A DNA stretch of 64,000 nt from Chitinophaga sp. YR627 (lineage in GTDB: Bacteria > Bacteroidota > Bacteroidia > Chitinophagales > Chitinophagaceae), in NCBI RefSeq assembly GCF_900114995.1, contig NZ_FOUX01000003.1, positions 1,054,001 to 1,118,000 on the forward strand, given 5' to 3'. Below are positions 44,137-53,429 of this stretch, one piece after another. How positions within the stretch are numbered: the stretch's first letter is position 1; the number at the start of each line of letters is the position of its first letter. The position numbers were made by a program, and so were the translations under genes. The notes below the pieces were generated by a model, which saw only the letters and a list, made by a program, of their open reading frames with translations, made no database searches and had not been told where the DNA came from.

Positions 44137-45180
44137 ATGTCACAACACCTGAGACATGAAAAGAACTGTCTTAACTGTGGAGCAACCGTAGAAGACAGGT
44201 ATTGTAGTCACTGCGGACAGGAGAATATCGTTGTTAAAGAGTCTTTCGGACACCTTTTCAGACATTTCTTTGAAGACGTTACACATTACGATTCCAAGTT
44301 TTTCATCACCATAAAAGACCTGGCGTTTAAGCCGGGATTCCTTACGAAGGAATATCTTTCCGGCCGGAGGGCCAGTTATCTGCATCCCATCCGGATGTAT
44401 GTATTCATTTCCTTTCTGTATTTCCTGGCCGCATTTACCTTTAAACATTCCAGTCATAAACTGGAATCAATAACGAAAGAAAGGACCGCAATGGCGGCAA
44501 AAAAAGAAGTGGCGGATAGTCTGCTTCAGATATCGCAGGAAACGGGCAATAAGACGCCTGTAGATAGCATTAAATCAGCAGCATTGGCAAGTGCTGTCAG
44601 CAGGTTGCAACTGGATACGATTCATGCGAAGGAGACTGAATTCAATGTGATCGGGAACATCGATTATAAACTCCTGAAAGAATATCATGAAACGCAGATG
44701 GCATTGCCAATAGAGAAAAGAGATAAGGGAATAAAACCATGGTTATATGGCCGCTGGTTTGCCAGTATTGAAGAGTACGGGGAAGCAGCGGTAGAGCTGC
44801 TGATTGAAAAGACGCAGCACGCGATCCCGAAACTGATGTTCCTGTTGCTGCCATTGTTTGCCTTGATCCTAAAACTGTTCTACGACAAAAAGAAATACTA
44901 TTATGGAGATCACGCGATCTTTTCGCTGCATTTCCATTCCGCTGCGTTTCTCCTGTTTTTCGTCATCGCGGTATTGAATAAAGTAGTACCGGCATTTGCG
45001 AGTTTTCTCTCTTCGCTGGAACTGTTCGTGCTGATCGCATATATGACAATAGCATTGAGAAATGCTTATCAGCAATCCCTTTTTGTATCGCTGGTAAAAG
45101 CGATCGGATTGAGTGTTATCTATGGCCTCTTTATCGCAGCTGGTTTTGCGATCATCGCATTAAGTGCCCTGATAATGTAA
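44137..45180 (+). CDS. DUF3667-domain membrane protein
   Basis: A 347-residue protein. It begins with a zinc-ribbon like CLNCGATVEDRYCSHCGQEN (Cys pairs at about 12, 15, 24 and 27), followed by the DUF3667 pattern FFEDVTHYDSKFFITIKDLAFKPG and LSGRRASYLHPIRMYVFIS (stated in parts), then three or four C-terminal membrane helices. DUF3667 is of unknown function and common in Bacteroidota. It ends at a bidirectional terminator. Confidence 0.85.
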   Translation: MSQHLRHEKNCLNCGATVEDRYCSHCGQENIVVKESFGHLFRHFFEDVTHYDSKFFITIKDLAFKPGFLTKEYLSGRRASYLHPIRMYVFISFLYFLAAFTFKHSSHKLESITKERTAMAAKKEVADSLLQISQETGNKTPVDSIKSAALASAVSRLQLDTIHAKETEFNVIGNIDYKLLKEYHETQMALPIEKRDKGIKPWLYGRWFASIEEYGEAAVELLIEKTQHAIPKLMFLLLPLFALILKLFYDKKKYYYGDHAIFSLHFHSAAFLLFFVIAVLNKVVPAFASFLSSLELFVLIAYMTIALRNAYQQSLFVSLVKAIGLSVIYGLFIAAGFAIIALSALIM

Positions 45181-45216
45181 TAAGTAAGATCATAAACGCC
45201 GGTAATCGGGTCATAC

Positions 45217-45254
45217 AAAAGGGTGTATCAAAATTACTTTGATACACCCTTTTT
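45217..45254. terminator. Bidirectional terminator after DUF3667 gene
   Basis: AAAAGGGTGTATCAAA pairs with TTTGATACACCCTTTT around a five-base loop. It also serves the minus-strand metalloprotease gene ending at 45301. Confidence 0.85.
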
Positions 45255-45300
45255 ATCATTGTGTAGTAGTGCAACCTGTTTAATGAAATCGCGCTGTCAA

Positions 45301-46305
45301 TCAGGGATTGGAAGGACAACCCTGCGCCGTTCTAACCGTTTTATAGGGGACTTCAGAACCATCACTCCATACATAGCTGTAAGAGCAAACATAACCCCTT
45401 GGTGCTTCTGTCACATTCGTCAATTCTATTTGTGCCGTTTCACAAACACCATTTATATATCTCTGATCTACACGGTCACAGGAACCATAAAGTGATTGCA
45501 GTGCAATGACGTCATTGGTATTGAATGAGCGGTTGAGTCCGAAAGATGTACAGGCCAGCATGAAGCTATTAGGGTCTTCTGATGTTGGGGTACCAGGAAT
45601 GTGTACGGCGCCGATACCTGCTTCACCTTCATTTGGATTCGTACTGTAATTACAGCTGTAATTACGGTTGAAATAATCGGTGTGGCGGAATCCGATACAG
45701 TGACCTACTTCGTGTTGAATAACGGAAGCGAGGTACAGCATGTCAGGACTGCTGCCGTATGCCTGTGGATGTGTATTCAGTGTAACGGAGTTGTATGGAT
45801 TACCACCAGATGGGAATCCGGAGCTACCCAAAAGAATGCTTCCATCAGGATTTGGCGCCTGATAGAAAGTCGTGATGCTGATGTTTGCACCACTGCTGAC
45901 ACGCTGGAAAGAGATTTTCAGTCCAAGTGCATTATAACGGGCAATCGCTTCATCAAGCGCAGTAGTGAACACAGTGGGTAATCCGGCCGCTACTGAAATG
46001 GAGATCACTCTTGGTGTGCCTGTTACCAGTGCATACGTGTGATATTGCTCGCTTTCAGCAATGCGGAGGATGGGGGAATTGGGTTTTGTATCCAGGTAAT
46101 CATATCTCAGGAAGATATCGCCTTCCACGATATAACCGCTGTCTACATCCTGTACATTGTAAGTGCTAAAACCAGCACGGGCGATCTTGTCAAGATCATC
46201 AGAGGGAATTGAAGATGTGGGTGTGATCTTGTTTTCCTGTTTACAGTTTGTCAGGAAGCAGCCTAATAACAGGAGGCATGCAAGGGCCATTCGAATGGGT
46301 TTCAT
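45301..46305 (-). CDS. M57-like dual-action HEIGH metalloprotease, lipoprotein
   Basis: A 334-residue exported protein. The signal LLLLGCFLTNC has a lipobox Cys21, so it is lipid-anchored. The zinc site HEVGHCIGFRHTD is an extended HExxHxxGxxH motif like those of metzincin-type M57 proteases. The C-terminal domain is short and beta-rich, with several Cys in ACTSFG and YSCNYSTN. It probably degrades extracellular or periplasmic proteins. It lies alone between a terminator and the signalling operon. Confidence 0.85.
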   Translation of the reverse strand: MKPIRMALACLLLLGCFLTNCKQENKITPTSSIPSDDLDKIARAGFSTYNVQDVDSGYIVEGDIFLRYDYLDTKPNSPILRIAESEQYHTYALVTGTPRVISISVAAGLPTVFTTALDEAIARYNALGLKISFQRVSSGANISITTFYQAPNPDGSILLGSSGFPSGGNPYNSVTLNTHPQAYGSSPDMLYLASVIQHEVGHCIGFRHTDYFNRNYSCNYSTNPNEGEAGIGAVHIPGTPTSEDPNSFMLACTSFGLNRSFNTNDVIALQSLYGSCDRVDQRYINGVCETAQIELTNVTEAPRGYVCSYSYVWSDGSEVPYKTVRTAQGCPSNP

Positions 46306-46630
46306 CGATTTAGATTTTAAATGAGGAAATGTGAGTTAACAGTCGGTATGTTGGGAATACCAGGCTGAGAGTTTTGAAAATAAGGTGCTCAATATAACGA
46401 GGCGAATAAACAGATGATGGGCTTAAACGCTGGCATAAGGAGACTGACGATGCACTACTACTTTTATACGGTTGACAAATTAATGGCTATTGTTGCTTCT
46501 ATTCAAATATAACGAAAATTCCGGCAGGATTTTGAAGGAAATATATGACTGGAATCAGAATACCCTGTACGTGTGTACAGGGTATTTATATAGCAGCTTT
46601 TTTTAGTCTGTAGAGTTGTTGTGGTTGGGC
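46306..46630. other. Gap between metalloprotease and signalling operon
   Basis: This 325-base AT-rich stretch holds the metalloprotease promoter (minus) and the end of the upstream operon. I see a perfect inverted repeat at 46559-46586 (AATACCCTGTAC, four-base loop) but no coding frame with support. Confidence 0.5.
46559..46586 (-). terminator. Hairpin at the 3' end of the sensor operon
   Basis: AATACCCTGTAC and GTACAGGGTATT form a perfect 12-base stem around GTGT, 45 bases after the response regulator stop. The following bases on the minus strand are not T-rich, so termination is uncertain. Confidence 0.45.
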
Positions 46631-47047
46631 TTACTGATCTCTGAATATATCCATGATCGCATTTTTCAACTCACTTGCCAGCAATGGTTTCTTCAGCAGT
46701 TTGAACACCATCGGATTGGCATATGTACGGCTGAGGTCACCATAATCAAGCGAAGAGGAAACCATGATCACATGACACTGTGACTTGATCTTGGCAGGAT
46801 AACTATAAAATGCTTCCAGGAATTCAAAGCCATCCATCTCCGGCATCTGTATGTCAAGCAGCAATACAGTAGGAGGGATGCGTGGCAGAGAAATATTGGA
46901 AGACAGGAATTCGAGCGCCTTGTTTGCGTTGTTAAAAGCAAGCACAGTCCTGCTGATCTGTTGCAGGGTTATTAAACGTTCATGCAGCAGCAGATCCACT
47001 TCATTGTCGTCGATCAGTATAACACGTAAATCAGGAATCGAAATCAT
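46631..47047 (-). CDS. Single-domain response regulator
   Basis: A 138-residue CheY-like receiver: acidic pair DD at 13-14, phosphoacceptor Asp65 in LLLDIQMPEMDG, then VIMVSSS and LKKPL with conserved Lys. It has no output domain, so it probably relays phosphate or binds a protein target. It overlaps the receiver-histidine kinase gene by 17 bases, so the two are tightly coupled. It is the last gene of the five-gene operon. Confidence 0.88.
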   Translation of the reverse strand: MISIPDLRVILIDDNEVDLLLHERLITLQQISRTVLAFNNANKALEFLSSNISLPRIPPTVLLLDIQMPEMDGFEFLEAFYSYPAKIKSQCHVIMVSSSLDYGDLSRTYANPMVFKLLKKPLLASELKNAIMDIFRDQ

Positions 47048-48128
47048 TTCTGTTGGGAATGCTTATTTCAAATAGGGTACCTTCTCCATACTTTGACTCA
47101 ACGTTAATAGTACCGCCAATTTTATTCAGCGCTTCTTTCACGATATACAATCCAATACCACTGCCTGGCTTGTTGTTGTTTTTGGAGCGGAAGAACATTT
47201 TGAAAATGTTGTTCAGATGTTCGCTCAGTATACCGATGCCATTGTCTTCAATGGACAGGGTTGCTTTATGCGGTTCTACTTTTACGGACAGATTCACCTG
47301 CGGATGACTTTCGTCCGGTTTCTGGTATTTCACCGCATTAGAGATCAGGTTATTCAGAATAACACTGATACGGAAAGTATCGCCTTTGAAATCTACCGGC
47401 TGATCCACATTTACTTCGAACTGTATCGCGTTATTCTGGTGACGGAAGGACGCAATACACTCGTGGATCAGGTTTTCGAAGTTGATCTTCTCATACTCTA
47501 CATCCAGTCGGGAATTACGGTAGTATTCAATGATCTTCTGGATAAATCCGTCCAGTTTCAGGATACATACCTCGATCATATTGAGATAGCCATTCGGATC
47601 GGTTACCGAATTATCCAGTCTGCTCAGATTGATAATACCCAGTACGGACATCAGTGGCGAGCGAAGGTCATGGGAGGTGGAATAGATAAAGCGGTTTAAT
47701 TCGTCGTTGATCTTTTCCAGCTCAAGGATCTTTTCTTTCAGCTGACGGCGTGTATTGTAAATTTCAAAAGCGTTGTTGATCGTACGGTGTAGTTCTATCT
47801 CATCCCATGGTTTTTTGATATAGGAGAAGATATGACCTTTGTTGATGGCGTCTATGATGTCTTCCACATCTGTATAACCTGTCAGGAGAATACGCATAGG
47901 ATCCGGCAGGGTATCCTTTATTTCATTAAAGAATTCAACCCCTGTCGATACCGGCATCTTCTGGTCCGCTATGATAATATGGACGTCAATGCTTTTAAGT
48001 AGTTGTTTGCCTTCCTGGGCGGAATTGGCAGTGTAAATTTCATAACTTCTGCGGAATCCGGCTTTAAAAGCATTGAGGTTATGAATTTCATCATCAATGT
48101 ACAAAATCCTGATACGGTTGTCTTTCAT
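47031..48128 (-). CDS. Receiver-histidine kinase hybrid
   Basis: A 365-residue cytoplasmic protein with a receiver first (residues 1-120: DDE at 12-14, Asp55 in IIIADQKMP, Lys105/106 in YIKKPW) and then a histidine kinase: His153 in TSHDLRSPL and an ATPase domain with DNGIGI and GSGIGLYIVKEA. There is no membrane segment, so it acts inside the cell, probably downstream of the 7TMR-DISM kinase. It sits 64 bases after that gene and overlaps the last response regulator. Confidence 0.9.
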   Translation of the reverse strand: MKDNRIRILYIDDEIHNLNAFKAGFRRSYEIYTANSAQEGKQLLKSIDVHIIIADQKMPVSTGVEFFNEIKDTLPDPMRILLTGYTDVEDIIDAINKGHIFSYIKKPWDEIELHRTINNAFEIYNTRRQLKEKILELEKINDELNRFIYSTSHDLRSPLMSVLGIINLSRLDNSVTDPNGYLNMIEVCILKLDGFIQKIIEYYRNSRLDVEYEKINFENLIHECIASFRHQNNAIQFEVNVDQPVDFKGDTFRISVILNNLISNAVKYQKPDESHPQVNLSVKVEPHKATLSIEDNGIGILSEHLNNIFKMFFRSKNNNKPGSGIGLYIVKEALNKIGGTINVESKYGEGTLFEISIPNRNDFDS

Positions 48129-48192
48129 CCATTTTGGTTTTGCCGCAGGTTCAATTTGTCATTGATTACATGGATTTGCCTGCGTGGGTATA

Positions 48193-50319
48193 CTAAGACG
48201 CCTGAGCGGTTACGCTCATGGGTAAATATATAATAAATTCTGCACCTTTATCAGGAGCGGTGATCACCTCGATACGTCCGTTGTGTTTTTCGATAATACT
48301 GAATACAATGGAAAGACCTAATCCTGTACCTTCTCCCACATCTTTCGTGGTAAAGAAAGGATCAAAGATCTTTTCTTTTACCTGCTCTGTCATTCCGGGG
48401 CCGGTGTCTTTTATACTGATGAGGGCAAGGCCGTTATCTTCCCAGGTAGTGATCGTTACCACTTCTTCACGGTCCTGGTTATTTGTCTTAATAGCGTTAA
48501 ATGCATTGGTCAGAATGTTCATAAACACCTGGTTGATCTTGCCGGCATAACACTCTATTTTGGGTAAAGAACCATAGTCCTTTATTACTTTGACATTTGT
48601 TGGGATACTGTTTTTCAGCAATACCAGTGTGCTGTCGATTCCTTCGTGCAGATCCACTGATTTAACATCACTTTCATCCAGTCTACTGAAGGTACGTAAT
48701 CCGCGGACAATTTCCGAGGTCCTGGAGGCGCCGTCTTCAATCCCTTTGATCAGTGAGGAGATCTCTTCGTGAATATAATCAATATCGATCTGTTGTTTAA
48801 AGGCGGCAATATCTTTCAGTGCTCCCTGGATATCCGTGGTGTTTGGCAAGGCATCGTACTTATCCAGCAATGATCTGATATCCTGGATATCCAGTTTAAG
48901 CGGCTTTATATTAGAAGTGACAAAATTGATCGGATTATTTATTTCATGGGCAATACCTGCTGTCAACTGACCGAGGGATGCCATTTTTTCTCTTTCCACC
49001 AGCTGGGTCTGGGCTTCTTTCAGGTTCTTCAGTGCTACGTTCAGCTCCTCATTGGAGGTCTGCAGTTCTTCCGTACGCTGGGTTACCTTTTCTTCCAGGA
49101 TGATATTCTGTTCTTTCACCAGGCGCTCATTTTCCTGAGAGGCATGGAGTGCTTCTGCTTTGAAAAGGTTGATCTTATAAGCCAGTGCAAAGGAGAGCAG
49201 GAGGGCTTCCATACCGGAACCGATCTGCAATGCGTAATAGGTGAACTCATTGTAAGGTAGTACATTGGCGTTTCTCAGCACAAATACCAGCACGCTAAGC
49301 AGGAATATAGACCATGCCAGCAGGAAGAAACGCGCGGAACTATAGCCCTTCATGCTCATTCGTAGCGATATATAGAACACGCTTACAGCAGCAGCTCCCA
49401 CCACTATCTGTACCCATATCTGGGCAATGATGTACTCGTTCATGAGTGCCGGAATGAAACAGCCTACGTATAATAACAGCAGGATGTTGATCAGGCGGTG
49501 ACCCTTTTTATAATGCTGTTTCGTCAGCAGGAACTGCTGAATGAAGACGAGCGCGGTCAGTCCGTTGAGTATGGGCACCAGTACGGTGGCGTGCTGGGCC
49601 ATCCAAGGACTGTTGGAATAAAGGAAGCGGAACGAGTATCCCTGTAAGGTAGCCTGTGTAAGGGCTACAAACACGTTATAAGACACGTAGGTCAGGTAAC
49701 TGTTGTCTTTCGTAGAGAGATACAGGAAAAGGTTATAAAACGACATCGCCAGCATAACACCGATGTATAAACCGAATATCAGATCGCGGTAATCGTTCTT
49801 TTCGGATACCTGGTCCCGTGTGCCGATGAACATGGGCAGTTGTACCTGTTCGCCGGCAATCACCCGCAGATAATACTGCCGGGAGGTGTTTGCGGCGATA
49901 TATAAAGGGAAAATATAGTTCTGGTGGTCAACCGGACGGTTATGGTAACTGGTAAATTCGCCCAGTCGCGTACTGTCGTAACTCCCGTCAGGACGTAGTG
50001 CAAAAAGCGTGATATCGTCTATGGTAGGGTATTCCACCTCCAGCATGATCTCACGGAGATCAGACTCGTTAGTAACGGTAAAGCGTACCCAATGTGTGTG
50101 GGAAGTGATCTGCAGATTAGGTACATTTTCTCCCGGAACATTGAATGTCTGTTTGCTGACAGCATTGATATCCAGTGAATTGGTCTTGTCAGTGTATATT
50201 TCAAGGTATTTGCCGATCCGGGTCAGGGGCATATTGTTGCGGTATACAATAGGGGATGCCGCCTGCATTTGCTGGTAACCTAAGATAGCAAGTAGCCATA
50301 GAGCGATAAATCGGAACAT
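48193..50319 (-). CDS. 7TMR-DISM sensor histidine kinase
   Basis: A 708-residue sensor kinase. A signal peptide precedes a periplasmic DISMED2 domain (about 25-180), predicted to bind carbohydrate-like or other small ligands. A block of seven membrane helices follows (about 190-390), then a coiled coil (QNIILEEKVTQRTEELQTSN) and a histidine kinase core with AGIAHEINNPINF (His about 450) and an ATPase with GEGTGLGLSIVFSI. This points to sensing of a small molecule. It is third in the five-gene operon, 20 bases after the GNAT gene. Confidence 0.92.
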   Translation of the reverse strand: MFRFIALWLLAILGYQQMQAASPIVYRNNMPLTRIGKYLEIYTDKTNSLDINAVSKQTFNVPGENVPNLQITSHTHWVRFTVTNESDLREIMLEVEYPTIDDITLFALRPDGSYDSTRLGEFTSYHNRPVDHQNYIFPLYIAANTSRQYYLRVIAGEQVQLPMFIGTRDQVSEKNDYRDLIFGLYIGVMLAMSFYNLFLYLSTKDNSYLTYVSYNVFVALTQATLQGYSFRFLYSNSPWMAQHATVLVPILNGLTALVFIQQFLLTKQHYKKGHRLINILLLLYVGCFIPALMNEYIIAQIWVQIVVGAAAVSVFYISLRMSMKGYSSARFFLLAWSIFLLSVLVFVLRNANVLPYNEFTYYALQIGSGMEALLLSFALAYKINLFKAEALHASQENERLVKEQNIILEEKVTQRTEELQTSNEELNVALKNLKEAQTQLVEREKMASLGQLTAGIAHEINNPINFVTSNIKPLKLDIQDIRSLLDKYDALPNTTDIQGALKDIAAFKQQIDIDYIHEEISSLIKGIEDGASRTSEIVRGLRTFSRLDESDVKSVDLHEGIDSTLVLLKNSIPTNVKVIKDYGSLPKIECYAGKINQVFMNILTNAFNAIKTNNQDREEVVTITTWEDNGLALISIKDTGPGMTEQVKEKIFDPFFTTKDVGEGTGLGLSIVFSIIEKHNGRIEVITAPDKGAEFIIYLPMSVTAQAS

Positions 50320-50339
50320 GCGTTAAATTTATAGAAAAT

Positions 50340-51050
50340 TCATCGTTCGCTCTTCACATCTGAAAATTGTAAGTTGGGAATTTCGAGGTTATAACTTACT
50401 TCATAAGAACCTTTGGGACCAACTTCGGTCTTCGTCTGTACCAGGTTTTCCCTCAGGTCATAAATCAGTTCTCTCTCTTTGGGGTCGGCATATTCCAGCT
50501 TTTTAACGTCATTGATGAGCATTGCTGTGGCAATGAAGTCGTCCTTGGGATAGAAGAAGGTGCCTTTATCACCCAGGGATTCATCAATCACAAAGCCTAC
50601 CCGTTTGCCAATGCGGGTGGTGATCGGAGCGCATAATACATGGAAATTGTCTATCGGCAGCTGGGCTGCAAGTACAACGCCCGCACGGGCCAGTACCTGA
50701 CTTCCGATGCCCATACCGGCTACTTCCTTTGAGTTCCACATGGCGCATATCTCAGCACTGCCTGGCCGGATGGCGTCGTATATTTTCGCATCATATTTAC
50801 CGATGGCAGTTTCGATAGGTAAGGGCAGCACGCCGTCAGCAAGCTGTACGCGTGCACCACCGTACGTTTTGGTACGGGTCTCGTCTTCTACAATAATTAC
50901 AATGCTGTTGTCATGGTGCATCCAATCGGCGCTGCCTGAGGTGATCTTGGCAATGCCGAAATAGATTTCCAACAGCCGTAAATGGCCATTGTAAAAGCGA
51001 AGGCAGGCTTCCGGATCATCTGGCGCCTTAAAAGCCCTTACTGTAATCAT
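50340..51050 (-). CDS. GNAT-like acyltransferase-fold protein
   Basis: A 236-residue soluble protein starting MITVRAFKAPDDPEACLRFYNGH. The strand-loop VAGMGIGSQVLARA near residues 109-122 resembles the acyl-CoA-binding motif of GNAT enzymes, and the length and layout are reminiscent of LuxI-like or PEP-CTERM-type acyltransferases. I cannot tell its substrate. It is second in the five-gene operon: 106 bases after the ThiF-like gene and 20 before the 7TMR-DISM kinase. Its place suggests it makes or alters a signal molecule. Confidence 0.6.
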   Translation of the reverse strand: MITVRAFKAPDDPEACLRFYNGHLRLLEIYFGIAKITSGSADWMHHDNSIVIIVEDETRTKTYGGARVQLADGVLPLPIETAIGKYDAKIYDAIRPGSAEICAMWNSKEVAGMGIGSQVLARAGVVLAAQLPIDNFHVLCAPITTRIGKRVGFVIDESLGDKGTFFYPKDDFIATAMLINDVKKLEYADPKERELIYDLRENLVQTKTEVGPKGSYEVSYNLEIPNLQFSDVKSER

Positions 51051-51156
51051 GATATTGCATGTGGGTACTCTTTAATAAGGATCAGTTCGGGGGATGAGCG
51101 GACGTCTCATTTGGCTTCGATTGCAAAATGAGATGCGGCCGCTCATTCCTGCATTA

Positions 51157-52272
51157 TTAGACAAGAATTTGTTCAAAATCTACATAATACCTGCCTGAGC
51201 TTTTGAAATGGTCAAGCAGTATCCTTCTGCAGGTATCGGTTACTACGGCACCGCCCAGCACCACGGAAGATGCCAGCTGAGGCCAGGTAGTAATCGTTTT
51301 TCCAATCTGGCCTAAAGAGTGTTTCATCCTTTCGGACATATCATCCAGGGCGACCATAGGGCGGAATATGGGTAGTTTCTCTGCATCCGTCAATCCGCGC
51401 AGGCTTTTCAGATCTAAGTCGGGTATGAATCCATGAAGTAAAGGTCGGTCGGGTTCCAGGTCAAAACGTTCCACATCAACCAGGCCTCTGTCATTGGTAT
51501 CCATTACTACGGGGATACCGAGGGCTTTGGCCTTCATCCTACTCAATATTTTTATATCTATACCGTCACATTCTTCTACCAGGATATCGAGATTCCCATC
51601 TTTAGTGAAAAAGTCGTCCAGGTTTTCTTCAGTGGCGCCATCTTTATAGATGACAACCTTAATGAATGGGTCCAGTTCGGCGATCTCGCGTGCTGCGATC
51701 ACTACCTTATATGTTTGTATGCTGTGAATACCGGTACGGATCCTGTTCATATTCGTCAGCTCAACTTTATCAAAATCGGCCAGTCGCAATTCTCCACATA
51801 CCCGTTCCATCGTAAGCGTCAGTGCTATGGATTGTCCAACGGAAAGGCCAATAATGCCTATCTTCTTACTGCTGAGCAGGGCTATCTCGTCTTCAGTGAT
51901 CTTTTCCCTGTTACGGCTGGTGCGGAGTTCAATAAAATCCTTTTCATCTACGATATGTACCACACGGTGTGACCAGGGGTAATAAACCCATACGCCAAAA
52001 GCGTGGAGCGGTGTAGTACCAACATATTCCCTGATCTTTTGTTCAGATTCTTCCTCCGTGAGTCGTTTGGTAGGATTGCGGATCTTCATCAACTCCCTTA
52101 ACTGAGAGTATATTTCGTCATATACCCGGATATGCGGATTCTTTGCCAGTAAAGCCAGTAAATCGACATATTGTTCTTCGTGCTGCAATCGATAAAATAC
52201 TGGTGTGTAATTATCTGGCTCGGTCCGTTGCTGATTGATATAATGCTCTAGTTCTGTCATTTTGCCTGGCAT
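51157..52272 (-). CDS. ThiF/E1-like adenylyltransferase (Rv1355c-like)
   Basis: A 371-residue protein. After about 130 residues without a recognised fold comes an E1/ThiF adenylation domain: IGIIGLSVGQS at 138-148 in place of the usual GxGGLG, then ADFDKVELTNMNR at 165-177 with the ATP-contacting Asp and Arg. The family activates carboxyl groups with ATP, often on ubiquitin-like or peptide substrates. The C-terminal nitroreductase part of the Rv1355c family is absent. No ubiquitin-like protein or JAB protease is nearby. First gene of the five-gene operon; an alternative start is the ATG at 52260. Confidence 0.75.
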   Translation of the reverse strand: MPGKMTELEHYINQQRTEPDNYTPVFYRLQHEEQYVDLLALLAKNPHIRVYDEIYSQLRELMKIRNPTKRLTEEESEQKIREYVGTTPLHAFGVWVYYPWSHRVVHIVDEKDFIELRTSRNREKITEDEIALLSSKKIGIIGLSVGQSIALTLTMERVCGELRLADFDKVELTNMNRIRTGIHSIQTYKVVIAAREIAELDPFIKVVIYKDGATEENLDDFFTKDGNLDILVEECDGIDIKILSRMKAKALGIPVVMDTNDRGLVDVERFDLEPDRPLLHGFIPDLDLKSLRGLTDAEKLPIFRPMVALDDMSERMKHSLGQIGKTITTWPQLASSVVLGGAVVTDTCRRILLDHFKSSGRYYVDFEQILV

Positions 52273-52674
52273 AAAATTTTATGAACAATGATGGCAATTT
52301 CTAAATGGTATATGTTAAATATGGTCAATTAGTGTTGTTTGTAAAGTGGCATGGTAAGGGCCCTGGTGACAAAGGCAAGCTCGTTAGTTCTCTATATATG
52401 TTACATATTCACTATGTAGTCTGGGATAAATTGTTGTTTAGTTAATCAAAAAGAAAAAGTTAAAGTTTCACATGAAAGCGTATGGTAAAATAACAATTAA
52501 TTTCAAAAGATTGCGAAATGTTGCGGTTATTTTAGTGAGAATCCGCGTTTTATTACCAACTGTTTGATGACCGGCGATACTTATGCAATAAATTTATCTA
52601 ATATTGGTGCAGAATTTGCTGCCCTTGCAGATATATTTCCAGTTCTTTATTATCATAATTTAATGCCTTAACAT
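52273..52674. promoter_or_regulatory. Divergent region between sensor operon and sodA
   Basis: This 402-base AT-rich gap carries the promoters of the ThiF-led operon (minus) and the superoxide dismutase (plus). Upstream of sodA, TAAATTTA near 52590 is one base off TAnnTTTG, with TTTG 22 bases further upstream; neither is convincing. There is no coding frame to call. Confidence 0.45.
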
Positions 52675-53415
52675 ATGAACAAGAGAGAATTTATTAAGCT
52701 GGCAGGCCTGGCAGGCGTAGCAGCTCTCGGCAACCCATCTGGTATAATGGCAGCTGCTCCTGCAGCCCGTAAAGGAGCGTCCGTATTCAACGGCAATGTA
52801 AAAGCTCCTTTTGAGGTACCGCCTTTACCGTATGGCTATGATGCCCTTGAGCCGCACATCGATAAAGCTACAATGGAGATTCATCACGATAAGCACCATG
52901 GCGCCTATGTTAAGAACCTGAATGATGCTGTGAAAGGATCGGCTTTCGAAAGCCTTACACTTGAGCAGATCCTGGCAAAAGTGAAACCTGAAGATAAAGC
53001 AGTGCGCAACAATGCAGGCGGTCACTTTAACCACTCCCTCTTCTGGACATTGTTGTCTCCGCAGAAGACAACGCCTTCAGATAAACTGAAAGCCGCTATC
53101 AACGAAACATTCACCTCATGGGAGAAATTCCAGGAAATCTTCAATACAGCCGCTAAAGGCGTATTTGGTTCAGGATGGGCATGGCTGATCGTTACGCCTG
53201 GTAAGAAGTTGTCCGTTATATCCACACCTAATCAGGACAACCCGCTGATGGATAACATCGTGAAAGAACGTGGTACGCCTATCCTTGCACTCGATGTATG
53301 GGAACACGCTTATTACCTGAAATATCATAACGTTCGTGCTGACTATGTTACCGCTTTCTGGAATGTAGTGAACTGGGCGGAAGTAGATAAATTATACACA
53401 GCAGCTACTAAGTAG
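52675..53415 (+). CDS. sodA: Superoxide dismutase, Mn type, exported
   Basis: SodA converts superoxide to oxygen and peroxide. The 246-residue protein adds about 40 residues to the standard enzyme: a signal of the Tat type, MNKREFIKLAG, where the twin arginine is KR rather than RR. The mature part has metal ligands in MEIHHDKHH, GGHFNHSLFW and DVWEHAYYLKYHN. The patterns NNAGGH and STPNQDNPL point to manganese rather than iron. It should be periplasmic or envelope-located. A tatA-like gene begins at the end of the window. Confidence 0.9.
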   Translation: MNKREFIKLAGLAGVAALGNPSGIMAAAPAARKGASVFNGNVKAPFEVPPLPYGYDALEPHIDKATMEIHHDKHHGAYVKNLNDAVKGSAFESLTLEQILAKVKPEDKAVRNNAGGHFNHSLFWTLLSPQKTTPSDKLKAAINETFTSWEKFQEIFNTAAKGVFGSGWAWLIVTPGKKLSVISTPNQDNPLMDNIVKERGTPILALDVWEHAYYLKYHNVRADYVTAFWNVVNWAEVDKLYTAATK

Positions 53416-53429
53416 TAGTGACTGATGAC

